This document shows positions 21,543 through 33,190 of a stretch of 64,000 nt of DNA, piece after piece. A program made the translations under genes and the position numbers. Origin of the DNA: Eucommia ulmoides. Taxonomy: Eukaryota; Streptophyta; Magnoliopsida; Garryales; Eucommiaceae. The notes under the pieces are model-generated. The model worked only from the letters and a program-made list of their open reading frames with translations. It was not told the origin of the DNA and ran no database searches. Each line of letters opens with the position of its first letter. Within the stretch, counting starts at the first letter, position 1. The stretch lies in NCBI GenBank assembly GCA_016647705.1, contig CM028333.1, forward strand, positions 10,180,616 through 10,244,615, in the 5' to 3' direction.

Positions 21543-23265
21543 TGATAGGTATGATTCACCTACGTATTTCCAAACCGAATTAAGTTAGCTTTCTAGCGTT
21601 TATATAGTATTTTATTATGTTTTAATTTGTTTTCATACTTTTTGTATAAATCAGGTGTGGGGGGCAAAAAGATAGGAAATTGGAGTGAAAATGACGAGAT
21701 CGAACCAAAAGCAATCGAAGAACGGTAGAAAAACAAGTTCGGAGGCAAAATTGTGAAACAAGCCCACCGCCGTGGCGTCCAGACCACCGCCGCAGCGGTG
21801 AAGTTGCTGAGAAAAGAAAAAGTGTTACTGATGGACCACCGCCTAGGCGGAGAAGACCACCGCCTAGGCGAAAATCCAACAGAGCCACCGTCTAGGCGGA
21901 AATCCAGCAGAGGAAACAAAAATAGGCTACTTACAACCCACCACCTAGGCGGAGAATTCCTCTGCCTAGGCAAAAATTCAGCATATTGTTCTTCCTAAGC
22001 CATCTCTGTCTTCATCGCCACGGTGGTCACAAACCGACCTATCTCCGCCTAGGCGGAGATCTTCTGCACAGCCTAGATATTTTTAGGATATTTTTTGAGA
22101 TATTTTGTTTATAAATACCATCCCCTCTCCCCTCCTTATGAACCCCCCGTCCATTTGGGCACCTTAGGCCATATTTAGGCTAGGGTTTAGGAGTTTTAGA
22201 GGTGGAGCTTACATCCCGAAGTGGAGAAGACGACGAATCGATCGTTGAGCGTTTTTAGTGGTTTATCTTCAGACGAGGCTAAGTTCTTCGGTTCTTTTTC
22301 CTTATTTCTTTATCTTAGGATCATATGAACATGTTTAGCTTGTTATTTCATTGTAAATGCGGCTAAGGCCATAGCTAAACATGAATTGTAGTAGGGATTA
22401 ACACTATATTTATAAATACGTTGTTTGGATGATTTCGATGTTTCGTATGTGATTGTTCTTTGTAGTTTGATTGTATTTATCGTATTATTTGTTTATCATG
22501 CTTAGTTAGATAAATGGAGAATACGGGGGTTTGACAACCCCCAGATTCGGATTTAGGTAAACAAACGCCACGATTCTATAACCTGATCGAGGTTTGAATC
22601 GTGGACAATCGATGACGTTGGGGCAAGATTCACGCGACCTAGGGTCGTTAAAACGTTAAGAGGGACTTCTTCGTTGACTCGAAGTCGCGTTATATCTCTC
22701 GTCTTACACTCGGGGGAGGTGGCGAAGGAGTTTTAGAACGGAGATTGTCAATAGAGTAAATACAACGCATAATCCAATGACCCAGTCGGGAGTTGGATTG
22801 AGTGCAATCAATGACGTTGGGCGAGACTCACATAACCTAGGGTTGTTAAGACGTTGATGGGGACTTCTTCGTTGACTCGAAGTCATGTATTCCCCCGTCT
22901 TACACTCAGGAGAGGTGGCGGTGGAGTTTACGTACCGAGGTTGTCAAATAGGTCGAACATTGTAAATATAAGTAAATTGAGATCGAATACGTATTTGTAA
23001 ACACGTTAATCCCTAGACAATTCTTTACTGTAAAACATATTAGCATATTAGTGTATTTAATTTAGGTTATATTAGTATTAGTTTAATTAATTAAATACAT
23101 TTGTTTTTCGCCTAGATAAAGTTAGGTCACGACAAACGCGGTATTCGATAGTAATGACATCAATCCCTATAAATACGATAACCTGATCTTAACGATCACA
23201 CTATACTAGAACTTAAACTTCGTATACTTGCGAGTGTAAGTAGCGGCGTATTTCACGTCCTACCA
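21543..23265 (+). repeat. 3' LTR of the non-autonomous element
   Basis: This intact 1723-bp LTR runs from TGATAGG to CCTACCA. It shows the uninterrupted sequence of the Helitron target (TATAGTA-TTTTATTATG). It also contains the CCGCCTAGGCGG palindromes (about 21830-22060), the TATA box and the internal 198-bp duplication. Confidence 0.85.
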
Positions 23266-23270
23266 GTGAC

Positions 23271-23933
23271 GTTGGAACATACGCCAACCACGACTTCTCT
23301 CTGGAATCTCATTTGCACCAAAGGCAGAGTAAGGTACCCCGTAAGGACGTGTCACCCTAAGCTCTGCGTCGTGCCTCAGGCGATCAGTTTCAGGGGCTAA
23401 GCCATTCACCTCGACCGACTCCTAATTCCAGCTCGTTTCTCCTCTAGGACTCTATGGATCTCTACTCTTCTCCACCATCTCACCACCACAGGCCTGACAG
23501 AGGCCCGCGGGCTTCGCCAAATAGACCCAGAAGCCCAAGCCTAACAGTTATCTCCAAAACGCTTTGCATTATCAACTAAACACAGGGTTTTGACTAATTA
23601 ACCATGTTTAGATCCTACTAATCATCTCCAACACTTATATATATCAGGGGCTATAGAAGCTTGATGTACACTTTATTACGCGCATGCATTGAGTTCACTT
23701 GCTTATTTAACAAATTCCTATACCTTTTTCTCTCTGAGTTTTTATTCTCACACCGGAGGGACTTCTGGGACAAATCTCGGTCTGAGCCTTCTGCAGGAAC
23801 ACTCCATAAGGAGCAGGACTCTAAACACAACATATCAGTTTTTCTAGGACCCAGTATAGCTCACTTAAAGAATTTTCAACCGCCGACTTCACCTTAGTAA
23901 GAAGACTTACCTGTTATCTGATTGCACCATACT
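23271..23933 (+). repeat. 3' LTR of the Tat element, second part, end truncated
   Basis: Collinear with about 1846-2492 of the 5' LTR (CGCCAACCACGACT, CTCTGCGTCGTGCC, CCATTCACCTCGACC, TTATTACGCGCATGCATTGAGTTCACT). Similarity stops at CCATACT (23933), so the last 33 or so bases of the LTR are missing. Confidence 0.8.
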
Positions 23934-24192
23934 ACAATGTTATAGCCCAGAATTATGTTATAGCGCCAATTGAAGATCAAATAGATTATAGCTGAATATT
24001 AATCTCCTTCTCTCTCTCAATAATGTATAATGTTCAGTTATGATGAAGTCCAAAATAAAAAAAATAAAAATTAAACACTTTCTTCTGGCAAATAAAGTGA
24101 TAAACGAGAAAATTCACATCAAATTTTATTTCTTTTGGAAATTAAAAAATGATTAAAAGAAAAATAGATCTTCCATTAAAAAAAAAAAAAAA
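23934..24192. other. AT-rich spacer downstream of the host gene
   Basis: Contains CTCTCTCTCT and A-rich runs only. It includes the 3' flank of the minus-strand gene that ends at 24193; no clear element border is seen. Confidence 0.4.
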
Positions 24193-25278
24193 TCAGTCTG
24201 TTTTCTTGTTCATATTCCGTACAAGCTGGCCCATCTGGAATCTCCAAAAGAGAAAATAGGCCAATCCCAACCCAATCAGAATAAACACCCAAACAGCCTC
24301 GTCCTCATTCTCATCCTTTGACCTCACCTCCACTATGCTGAACTCCTCTCTATTCGCCTTTCCCATTATACCCTCGTTCACATGCCCATATAACACATAT
24401 GCCCTCCCTTTCTCTCCCATTGCCACTGACGTCGCAAACCTCTCCGCGTCGAGGGCAGTTTCGTCAAAAACCGCGCCCCTACTCCAGCTGTCGTCACTCT
24501 TGATAAAATACGCCTTGTGCTGAGAAACCACCACCAGAACGCCGTCACCTCGGATTGCCATTCCGTCGGCCGCCGTTAGTTTCTTGTTCAACATTACGGT
24601 TCTCGCCGTTCCATCGTCGACGTTGACTTTGTAGAGTTTGCCCGTATTTGATTGGACAACCAGCAGGTAGTCTTTTGAGTTGTATACGACGCCGTTTAGG
24701 CCGCAGGCGGGGACATCGAGGTCCACCGGATGGGACGTGAAGATCGGAGATTTGGAGAAAATCGAGGATTCGCCGTCGATGGTTACCTTCCAGATGAAGT
24801 TTCCGCCGGAGTTGGTGACGTATGCGTTCCCTTTGTAATCTACGGTGACGTCGTTGGCGATAGATCCGGTGGCGGAGTTGTCGACGAGGGGGGCGAGGAA
24901 GAGTCGGGAGCGGGGACGGGAGAGGAGGTCGTAGGAGGCGAGGAAATTGGTGAAGTTTTGCGGGTGATGGACGACGGCTAGGAGGCGATTTGTGTAGCGG
25001 TCGACGTAGACGCCGATGATGGCAATATTTGAAGGGAGGGAGGGGTCGTGAACGAGGGTTTCGGCGACGCCGGCGTCGGAAACGGATACGAGGGTTCGGT
25101 CTCTGAGAGATCCGACTATGAAGTGCTGGTCTAAGGGATCCCAAGTGAGGGATTCAGGGTAGAGATTCGGCCACCGGAAGTTGATGACGTGGGGAATACC
25201 AGCGACGGTCGGGTGGCCGAAAACGATGAAGACGGCGGCAATCAGTATGGTTAGGGTTCGTTTAGAATTGAGCGACAT
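24193..25278 (-). CDS. NHL/SMP-30-like beta-propeller protein with signal peptide and C-terminal membrane anchor
   Basis: This single uninterrupted exon encodes 361 residues from the ATG at 25278. An in-frame ATG 30 codons upstream is possible, but the 25278 start puts a classic signal peptide (about residues 1-27, hydrophobic TILIAAVFIVFG) at the N-terminus. The mature part begins IPHVINFRWPNLYPESL.WDP..QHFIVGSLR and has repeated propeller-blade motifs (VDYKGNAYVTNSGGNFIWKV, CGLNGVVY...LLVVQSNTGKLYKV, LTAADGMAIR.DGVLVVVS). Near the C-terminus VWVFILIGLGLAYFLFWRF (about residues 330-347) is a membrane span, followed by a short basic tail. It strongly resembles the Arabidopsis NHL-domain protein family of At2g01410 type, whose function is unknown. 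Substrate and catalytic role cannot be inferred. It is flanked by transposons on both sides. Confidence 0.92.
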   Translation of the reverse strand: MSLNSKRTLTILIAAVFIVFGHPTVAGIPHVINFRWPNLYPESLTWDPLDQHFIVGSLRDRTLVSVSDAGVAETLVHDPSLPSNIAIIGVYVDRYTNRLLAVVHHPQNFTNFLASYDLLSRPRSRLFLAPLVDNSATGSIANDVTVDYKGNAYVTNSGGNFIWKVTIDGESSIFSKSPIFTSHPVDLDVPACGLNGVVYNSKDYLLVVQSNTGKLYKVNVDDGTARTVMLNKKLTAADGMAIRGDGVLVVVSQHKAYFIKSDDSWSRGAVFDETALDAERFATSVAMGEKGRAYVLYGHVNEGIMGKANREEFSIVEVRSKDENEDEAVWVFILIGLGLAYFLFWRFQMGQLVRNMNKKTD

Positions 25279-27040
25279 GGTTAATTTATGGATGAAGAAG
25301 CAGTTTACATAGATCAATTTAATGAATGCGTTTCTTCTTCGCAAAGTCTGTTTTATTTTGTTTGTCAAAGTATCTTATCCCACAAGAAAAGGTAGTCTGA
25401 TGACGTTGTATTCCAATTGGGCCAACTCCAATTGCTACTTGGGCCATGAAAAAGGATCTGTTAATTTTCTAAATTAAAGTCAAAATCCCAAATATTTTAG
25501 AAAAAAAATACCGGGAGGACTCAAAAATACCATTAAATTACCAATTAAACCTACTAATTAGATAATAAATCAAGAAATCCCAAGTTACAAATTACTTGCA
25601 CAGCGTAATCCCAAAATTCTGATCCATACACTTTTCATTGACAGATTTGCCCTTACATTATATGCGACAATAAAATTTCTTTAATAAATATTGAGAGTTT
25701 CCATATTCAATAAAATTATTTTATTAAAATGAAAATAACAATTATTGCACACATTTTTTTTACAATCTAATTATATATTCATATTCGTCTAAACAAGATC
25801 TTCAAAATGATATCTAATTTATTATTTTTTTTCATTAGTTTCAGTTTTCACATTCATATTAGATGTAACATGATATTTACAGAATTTTTAATTTCTACGA
25901 ATTATAAGATGTTACATGTAACATTTACATGAAATATGATTCAATACAGGCAATGTTACATTCTACAAGTAAAGAATAAGGGGGTATTATCAGATGCGAT
26001 GTGAACATTATAGTGTCATTTCGGCTGGATTAGATGTCACATTAAATATGCAAATATAAATAAAATATACAGTAATTTGACGTAACATTGATGTTACATG
26101 AATATTAAATATAACATGGTGTAGTTACTAACCTTTTAATTTTGATTTTAGTTTTATTTTGTTTAATGTTACATGTAACATAGTGTGGTTACCAACCTTT
26201 TTTAGGGGGTTGATGTTGGGTTGGTTTTAATGTTACATGTAACATTAATGATACGAAATTCATCGTAATCTTTTTTGAATATTAAATATAATATGATGCA
26301 GTTACTAACCTTTTGATTTTGGTTTTGACTTGGTTACATGGTGTAATTACCAACTTTTTTGGAGGGGTTTGATATTGAGTTGGTTTTAATGTTACATGTA
26401 ACATTAATGATGTGAGATTCATTGTAATCTTTTTTGAATGTTACATGTAATATTCGTGTACATTATGTTAAAATGTCCAATGTGATTAACATCTCATTTG
26501 AAAGAGAATAAAACGAACATATTTGTTTTGCAATTTTTTTTTCTTCAAATGGGAATCTGAGAAAAAAATGAAGCAAACTGTGCACATGGATATTGATATT
26601 GTTTACCAAATTTAGCTCCGCAATATAAAGAGTCTACACTGCCGCATATAGTGCAAGGGGTATTTCTGTCACAAAAATTGTAAAAGGACTGCTGGGTGCA
26701 CGAAAATATTAGTGGGTTTATTTGGTAGTTTCGGTTGCAATATAGGACCGCTTGGTCAACGCCCCAATATTTTACAACACTAACTTCATTTACATTTTCT
26801 ATTAAAGGTATGTTTGGTTGAAAAAAAAAAAAAGAGAGAAAGAGAATAATATTTTTATATAGGGTGTTTCTGTGACAAGTCTCTTATTTTACCCTTAATT
26901 TTTAAAATATTTAATACACAATTGCAACTTGTGTTTTAGTCTCTGCATTAAAAAAAAAACAAAAGTACATTGTTATATGTATCTAACTTTTGTGTTAAAT
27001 ATTTGTTAGAAATAACAATATTAAACAAGTATATGTAATA
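25279..27040. other. AT-rich spacer with ATGTTACATGTAACAT palindrome repeats
   Basis: No gene is seen. Between about 25900 and 26480 the palindrome AATGTTACATGTAACATT recurs, full or in part, with a block of about 160 bp repeated twice (about 26197-26357 and 26358-26460). That block includes GTTACTAACCTTTTGATTTTGGTTTT and GGTTTTAATGTTACATGTAACATTAATGAT. This looks like a local tandem expansion or an old MITE-like element. Confidence 0.5.
25415..25447 (-). promoter_or_regulatory. GGCCCA-type promoter motifs upstream of the host gene
   Basis: Two TTGGGCC-containing sites (about 25417-25423 and 25439-25445) lie 140-170 bases upstream of the ATG. On the gene strand they read GGCCCAATT and GGCCCAAGT, the site II / UP1-like boxes common in plant housekeeping promoters. 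An ACGT-core site (ACAACGTCATC) lies at about 25400-25410. No clear TATA box was found. Confidence 0.45.
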
Positions 27041-30000
27041 TCTATATAATAAATCAGCTCATTTATATTGGTAGTCGTTAGATGTCTCTTGATATCTCAT
27101 ATCCAAGGGCCAAGATCAAATATTGGTAAGAGACATTTGTAGCCTTAGGATCAATCATCATCCAACAGTTGCGATTACATCTTCCCACTATCCCTAATCA
27201 TTTTCAAACCCATTTCAAATTTCAAACCCGTCTCTCTCTCTCTCCTCTCCCCATTCTCTCACGACCTCCAAACCTATCTCCCTCTCAGCGATCTCCCTAA
27301 ATTTATGGCAATCGTCGTCGTTGTCGTCGCCATCTCCATCGCCACCGACATATCCTCTATCGCCAGCCTTCGTCTCCATTTCGCTCGCCATCGACAACCG
27401 CTACCACAATCACAGTAGTCGTTGCCGTCGATTTGGTCAGATGTAAGTTTGGATTGGCCAAATCTTAGTTTGATTTGGCCATATCTGAGGTCAACTTGGC
27501 TGGATCATGATGGCGATGGCCGGCGGTGGTGGGATCTGGATGGAAATGGCCAGCGCCGGTCGGATCTGGATGGTGTTGGTAGGAACTGGATGGTGTGTGG
27601 CTGGATCTGGATGGCGTACAGCGGTGGTCGGATCTGGACGATCTCGATTTCTCACCTCCACTACCTCGGTTTCTACTTCACCAACAATCGACCTCTGCTT
27701 ATTGCCGGACCTACTGATATACAGGTACTCACTTTATCTCCATCGTCACAGCTTCGATTTTGGCTTCCATTTCGGCGACGCGTTGAGTTAGCCTTCGAGC
27801 CGTTGTCCTGAACCGGTTTAGGCAAAACCCTCTTATTGTTTCTAACCCTAGCTATGGTTTCTTCGTTTGAATCTTCGGTCCCGTGAGCCAAAGTTGTTTT
27901 TAGAAAAATAATTAAAGGAATGAGGTTTTGATATTGATGCCTTTATATTTGGTGCTGCAACTTTAATTAAAGGAATCAGCAGAAGGGATATGCGGACTTG
28001 CAAGAGTCGGCTTGGGAAAAGAACATTTCATGCTACTATGGAGTGACTCTTCCAAAAGACATGGGTAGTTCATTGGCTTGCAGTTGGGCCGAAGTTGATC
28101 CCTCCACATTTCTAATCCGTAGAATATAAGAAGGTTCGGAAATTGAATCTACAGAACTTAAGGCTCCGTTTGTTTCAAAAGCAAAAAAAATAAAAAAAAT
28201 AATCTGTTTTTATTCTGTTCCAATATTTTGTTTCAAAAGCAAAAAAAAATAAAAATAATTTGTTTTTATTCTGTTCCAATATTTTTAGAACAAGTTTCTG
28301 CCCAGATCTTTGTTTTTTGTTTTGGGTTTTTTGGAACAGAAACACTAAACAAAGAGCACTTTAAATTCAAAATCATTTCTTTGAATCCTGACACTTTTTT
28401 TTTTCAACCTCAAAATCTGATAATTGTTTTTATTTTATTTTTTTATTTTTTCCTTTTGCCAGATCAAGGCAAAAAGCACTTTGATGCAAATGGTTGTTGC
28501 AGATTGGGTAAGATCAGACAACCGTGAAGATGATCTTGGTGCCTGTCCTGGAGGCATTGTCCATGTTTGAATATGGTCCACTCAGGTGGCATTTGCTTGG
28601 TGTTTCCTGTTTCTGTTCTAAAAAAAAAATTGAAACAAAAAATAAAAGATTTGGGAACAAAAAATTCTGATATGTTCCAAAAATATGGAACATAACTGGA
28701 ACATTTTTTTTTTCAGTTTGGTTTCTCAATTTTCTGAGAACTGAAACAGAAATGCTAAACAAACTTAACCTTTTCCTACTCTCTTAATTTCAAAATAATC
28801 TAACGACGAGTTGGGTTTATGCAGAAATATGCTGCAATAGGTGGTCCGGAATTCTTAAACAAATCTTAGTAGAGTTTGCAACCATTTTATGTTTAAATCA
28901 AAACACTTTGCTATAAGTTTTGTTGGTAAGAGTATTGTGATGAATTTTGTTGAAATAAGAGAACGATTTGGTGTTAATTTGCTGTTAAGGCACCATTTGA
29001 TTGTTTCAATGTTTTTTTTTTTTTTTTTTTTGCCTTTTCTAAGTTTTTCTATAACGAAATTGCGGGGAATAAAATGGGTTAGTTCCCCGATTTTTGTTCT
29101 GGGAACAGAAATAGGTTTTAGTTTGATCACTTACAGTGAACAATGACTATTTACAGTGACCATTATAGATAATTGTATCATGGTTATTGTTTACAATTCT
29201 TTTAGGTAGCAATTGTTTTCTAATGTTCCTAGAAAAGCAGAGAATAAAACAAAAACATTTTATCTTTGTTTTTGTATTTTTGTTTATGTTCTAAATTGCT
29301 TGGTGTAAAGTACAATTCTAAATAAATATGATGATAGGTGCTACAGGTTGGGATATTGGGAAAATAATTATATTTGTTTCGTAATTGTTCTATTAAATTA
29401 TGCATATTGAATTGGTTCGGGTTTGTATAGATGTGAGATTGGCAAGTGATGACGAACTTCCATTAACTTACATCACCTTGGCCATTAAGGACTAGGTTTG
29501 TTTACATCACCTTGGCCACTAATCATGTCTATTAAGCCATAATTTTTTGTGTTAATGTTTCTTGAAGTAACGTTTCAATGTGATTGATTTACTTGAAAGT
29601 TTATTTTAGAGTTTTTTTCAAACAATTTTTTCACATCAACCATTAATTAGGCTGTTGTACACATTTAGCTTTATGCGCTTGAATTCTGGCTCATCAGTTA
29701 TGATTATAGTCAGTTACAAAATTTTGTTATTCCACATGTTCAACAATGGCTGTTGGTGCTCAACATGGAACATTGAGTTTGAGGATGAAGTTTTTTCCTT
29801 GATGTAAGAATTTTTGCCACCAAAAGTTGGGCAATTAAGAAGGAAAATGTGTTAATGTGTTTGTATTGAATTTATTTTATATCATTATTTCTTGGGTTGG
29901 ATTGTGGGTAAGTTATATTACAAATTAGTGTTTATTTGAACAAATGTGATTATCTCAGTTTTTTTTCTTATTATATTTGTATTGAACATTTTATTGTATG

Positions 30001-30790
30001 ATAAAAGATTTTTACTTCATTTTTTGGTTCATGGCAATTTTGTATTTTATAATTTGTTCAATTTAAAATTGTGCTTTATTTGTGATGCTTATACTATTAA
30101 ATGAGGTTTAGTTGATCAATATTTTTTTAAATATCTCTATAAATTTTGTTTACTTTCAATAAGTAATAGTTTTATGTTTGACATTGTGCTCGATTTGTAA
30201 TGTTAGGTATTAGAAGAAGTTCATGATCAATATTTTTTGAAATTCTCTCTCTATAAATTTTATTTAGTTTCTAGAGGAAATTTATATTTTGTTAGATTTA
30301 TAATGTTTATGTTTTATGAAGTTCAGTTGATTATTAGTTTTTGAAATTCTTTATTTTCTTTGCATATTTTATTTACTTTTAATTATAGTTATTATTGCTT
30401 GAGTTGTAATGATTATGGTACGAGTAAAGGTTTAATTGATTAAGTTTTTTTAGTTGTCTCTCTCTCTCTCTCTCTGTGTGTGTGTCTCTCTAGTTTCAAT
30501 ATAATTATTGGGAATAGGCAATGTGGGTGAAATGATACCTATTTTCTCATATAATTTACAATATAATTTATTTATTATTTGCATATAACCCATGCTATCT
30601 CTTATTTTATATCGGTATAAGTTTTAGTCTCGATTTTTAATTATTATTAATGTTCAATTATTAGTCATTATTGATATTCAAATGAAATAGGTGCAAAATA
30701 TTATATATCAAAGAAAATTATGGTAAAAAAATATATTATTTTTTTTTCGTTGTTTCACACCCGTGCCTTCAGGTACGGGTTATACGTTAG
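27041..30790 (+). mobile_element. Non-autonomous Helitron, copy 2
   Basis: Starts with a canonical TC (TCTATATAATAAATCAGCTC) after an A at 27040. It ends with the hairpin ACCCGTGCCTTCAGGTACGGGT then TATACGTTAG, followed by T at 30791. The 3750-bp copy is collinear with the reverse of copy 1: TTTGGCCAAATC-like blocks near the 5' end, GATCACTTACAGTGA...CATTATAGATAATTGTAT near 29130, and TTAATTAGGCTGTTGTACACATT near 29650. It encodes no Rep/helicase and no recognisable captured gene. A tandem pair of ATAAAAATAATYTGTTTTTATTCTGTTCCAATATT lies at about 28190-28290. Confidence 0.85.
30756..30782 (+). other. Helitron copy 2 3'-terminal hairpin
   Basis: ACCCGTGCC TTCA GGTACGGGT gives a stem with one mismatch, positioned like that of copy 1, just before TATACGTTAG-T. 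Confidence 0.75.
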
Positions 30791-31586
30791 TAATTATATG
30801 TAATTTGTAACATTAACTAATATTACACAAGTACAAATAACTAAAATTACATAAGCGTAAGTGCATGCGAGATTAATACACAAGCAAAAATCAAATTAAA
30901 CAACTAAATCAAAACTTAAGTTTTAAAAGGGACTAATAACATATTACACATTCTATTTGGGACAAATCATCAATTATCCCTTTTATTTATTGTAGAAAGA
31001 AAATTATTTTTATTAGTGAAAAAATTAAAAGAAAGAAAATAATTCACTTTAATATAATTTATAATTTTATCCTCATATGTCAAGAGTATAATTGTAATTT
31101 CACTATATTTATAATTGTAATTTTCCTATTTTCTTGAAAAGCTTTCTCATTTCCTTTCATTTTTCTTCCAAGTTGGTGTCTAAAAACAATTGCTCACAAA
31201 ATTGTACATTTTCTTTCCTATTCTTTTGTTCTTTTCATTTTTCCTCCATTACCAATTTTTTTTTTTTTTTTTTTTTTTTCACTTTCCATCCCATTTCCTT
31301 TTTCATTTTTTTATCCATCCCTTTTTCGACCCAAACAAATGTACCCTATGAAAAAAAAATATCAATCAAGTAATTGGAAGAAAATCACCTAAGAATAGTA
31401 TATGTGTCCGAATGTGTCGTGTTTTCCTAAAGAAACTAAAAAAAAAATAAAAAAATTGTGTTAATTTTATGGGTTTTTTTTTTATTGTTCAAAACTTATT
31501 TAAGAGTTACTGTAGAAAAAAAAAAAAAAAAAAAAAAAACCCAATTAAACATTCTAGTTGTTAATTAGACCTTTTATACGAAGCTC
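30791..31586. other. AT-rich spacer
   Basis: Contains homopolymer tracts (T-runs near 31258-31279, A-runs near 31440 and 31517-31539) and no coding signal. Confidence 0.4.
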
Positions 31587-31701
31587 TTATGGCTCGTTTG
31601 GTGAGATGAAATGAAATTAAAGTGAAATCAAATTAGAGAAGGAATGAAATAGTGAAACATAACAAAATTTTCATAATGCCCCTTTTAAATATTAATTTTG
31701 A

Positions 31702-31770
<69 letters not shown>

Positions 31771-32239
31771 GATTATTCAAAAAAAAAAAAATGACTACAA
31801 ATTAAATATTAGTAATATCCCATATGAAAAATATTCAAAATCTACTACTTTTTAACATATTACTACTTTTTAAAAGAAAAATTATCGAAAGATGTTTTTT
31901 CAACTAGAAAATATCATTCAAGCTATATTTATCATACAATATTTACATATGAAAATAATAAAACAACACTAAATGTCAATTTTTCAATAACCAAATATTA
32001 AACTTATACAAAAACTTATAAAATAAATAAAAGAGGAACAACCAAAAGCTAAGAAAAAATAAACTATTTTAAGTTCAAATATTAAACAAATCTATTCAGT
32101 TGTAACAATTGAACAAGTCAATCACCATGTTATCTCCAAAATATTTCAACCATAGAAAAGCATTTACTTAACTAAACAATCTACCAAGAACAACATATCA
32201 TAATTGTCGATTTAGAAGTGACCTTACCTATTCTTCATT

Positions 32240-33190
32240 TTCAATTTCAAGAATGGAGAAGAAAAGATTGGTCTTGAAAAACACTAACACCTAATATATA
32301 ACTGGCTTCGTGCCTATCATGAGATGTGAGCCCAACAAGCTTCTGTAGTTCCCCATTAATCTTTATTTGCTTCCCAGTCAAATCTAGTCCCATAGCTTGG
32401 TTCAAGAAATGTGTAGCCTCTTTCATTTATGTAGCAACAACTTGGGATGCCATTTTTATCCCCTCTCGCAATGCATCATCAAAAATTCCAATATTTCTCT
32501 TCTTCAATTTAGAAGTGCCCTCAGTTGAACCTTTGTTGAAAGAGAAAGATGTTGAACCTTTGAAATTACCAAACTCATGAGGTCCATCTATTTCAAGCTC
32601 CTTCACCATATCTGTCGGAGCCTAAACATGTCTCCCAGTACCTCTATCTTTTCGAAAGTCATTGCATAAATCTTCATATAATGAAAATGTCACATCCCTA
32701 ACCATTTTAGCATCTTTGTGAACCTACAATATATAAATTCTTATAATTCATTCACACAATTCTATGATAAATTTACAACATAATAGGCATCATACGTTTT
32801 AAATAAAATAAGAAATGTGACATTAGAATTAGTTTACCGCACAATAGGTATCCCAAACTACTTTTTCTGTCATGACACACTTTTTAATAGGGCTTTAGCC
32901 GAAACCACTTGTATTTTGCTTAGACAACAAATCTTATACTGCAACAAACTTGGATTTCAATGTCTTTATTCTTGATTCAATATGTGGCCTTGCCTTTAGG
33001 CCACATCCAAGCAACATAGACCGAAGTTTTACTTCTATCTCAGTGAATGCACCAGATTTGAAACCATTATCTTCTTGAAAAGATCCACTATTATACAACT
33101 CAAGTAAGCAATCAACAAGTTTGCCATCATCTTTATGATTCTAATTCTCTTATTTCTACTAAGACATCGGGCTTGTGGCAAAGACGCCAT
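32240..33190 (-). pseudogene. PIF/Harbinger Myb/SANT-like accessory protein remnant
   Basis: Downstream of the transposase on the same strand, fragments read KDAKMVRDVTFSLYEDLCNDFRKDRGTG, then a serine/lysine-rich stretch (32609-32427, open), then FLNQAMGLDL and KINGELQKLVGLTS. This matches the C-terminal half of the plant Myb/SANT-like (L10-interacting type) proteins, where the H...R...LYE.L..IF..DRATG block precedes a linker. The N-terminal DNA-binding part (about 33190-32900) is badly broken. In PIF/Harbinger elements this protein binds DNA and helps import the transposase. Confidence 0.65.

Larger units (their letters stand above)
13291..23265 (+). mobile_element. Non-autonomous Tat/Athila-like LTR retrotransposon inserted in the Tat 3' LTR
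   Basis: The two LTRs share TGATAGG starts (13291, 21543) and TTACCA / CTACCA ends (19541, 23265). The flanking pentamers are gcgac (13286-13290) and gtgac (23266-23270), a 5-bp target duplication with one mismatch. The internal part is about 2.0 kb and has no retrotransposon ORF, but it has a tRNA-Asp-type primer site and a polypurine tract. It therefore needed proteins supplied by an autonomous relative. The 5' LTR is split by a Helitron. LTR divergence (substitutions and small indels) shows the insertion is not recent. Confidence 0.85.
1729..23933 (+). mobile_element. Tat-lineage Ty3/gypsy LTR retrotransposon, degenerate, with nested insertions
   Basis: Order seen: 5' LTR (1729-2526), primer-binding region, gag, protease, reverse transcriptase, RNase H, second (archaeal-type) RNase H, integrase, long 3' spacer with an antisense ORF and a tandem-repeat tract, then a 3' LTR split by a younger LTR element. 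A second RNase H domain, an antisense ORF downstream of integrase and 3' tandem repeats are hallmarks of the Tat lineage (Grande, Retand and Ogre relatives). Frameshifts and stops occur in every domain, so the copy is not active. Without the inserts (about 0.8 kb plastid DNA and 9.98 kb LTR element) it is about 11.4 kb, normal for Tat elements. Confidence 0.85.

Noticed and set aside
24545..25144. 199-codon ORF on the minus strand overlapping the NHL-type gene
   Set aside because: An arginine-rich shadow frame of the real gene (24193-25278).
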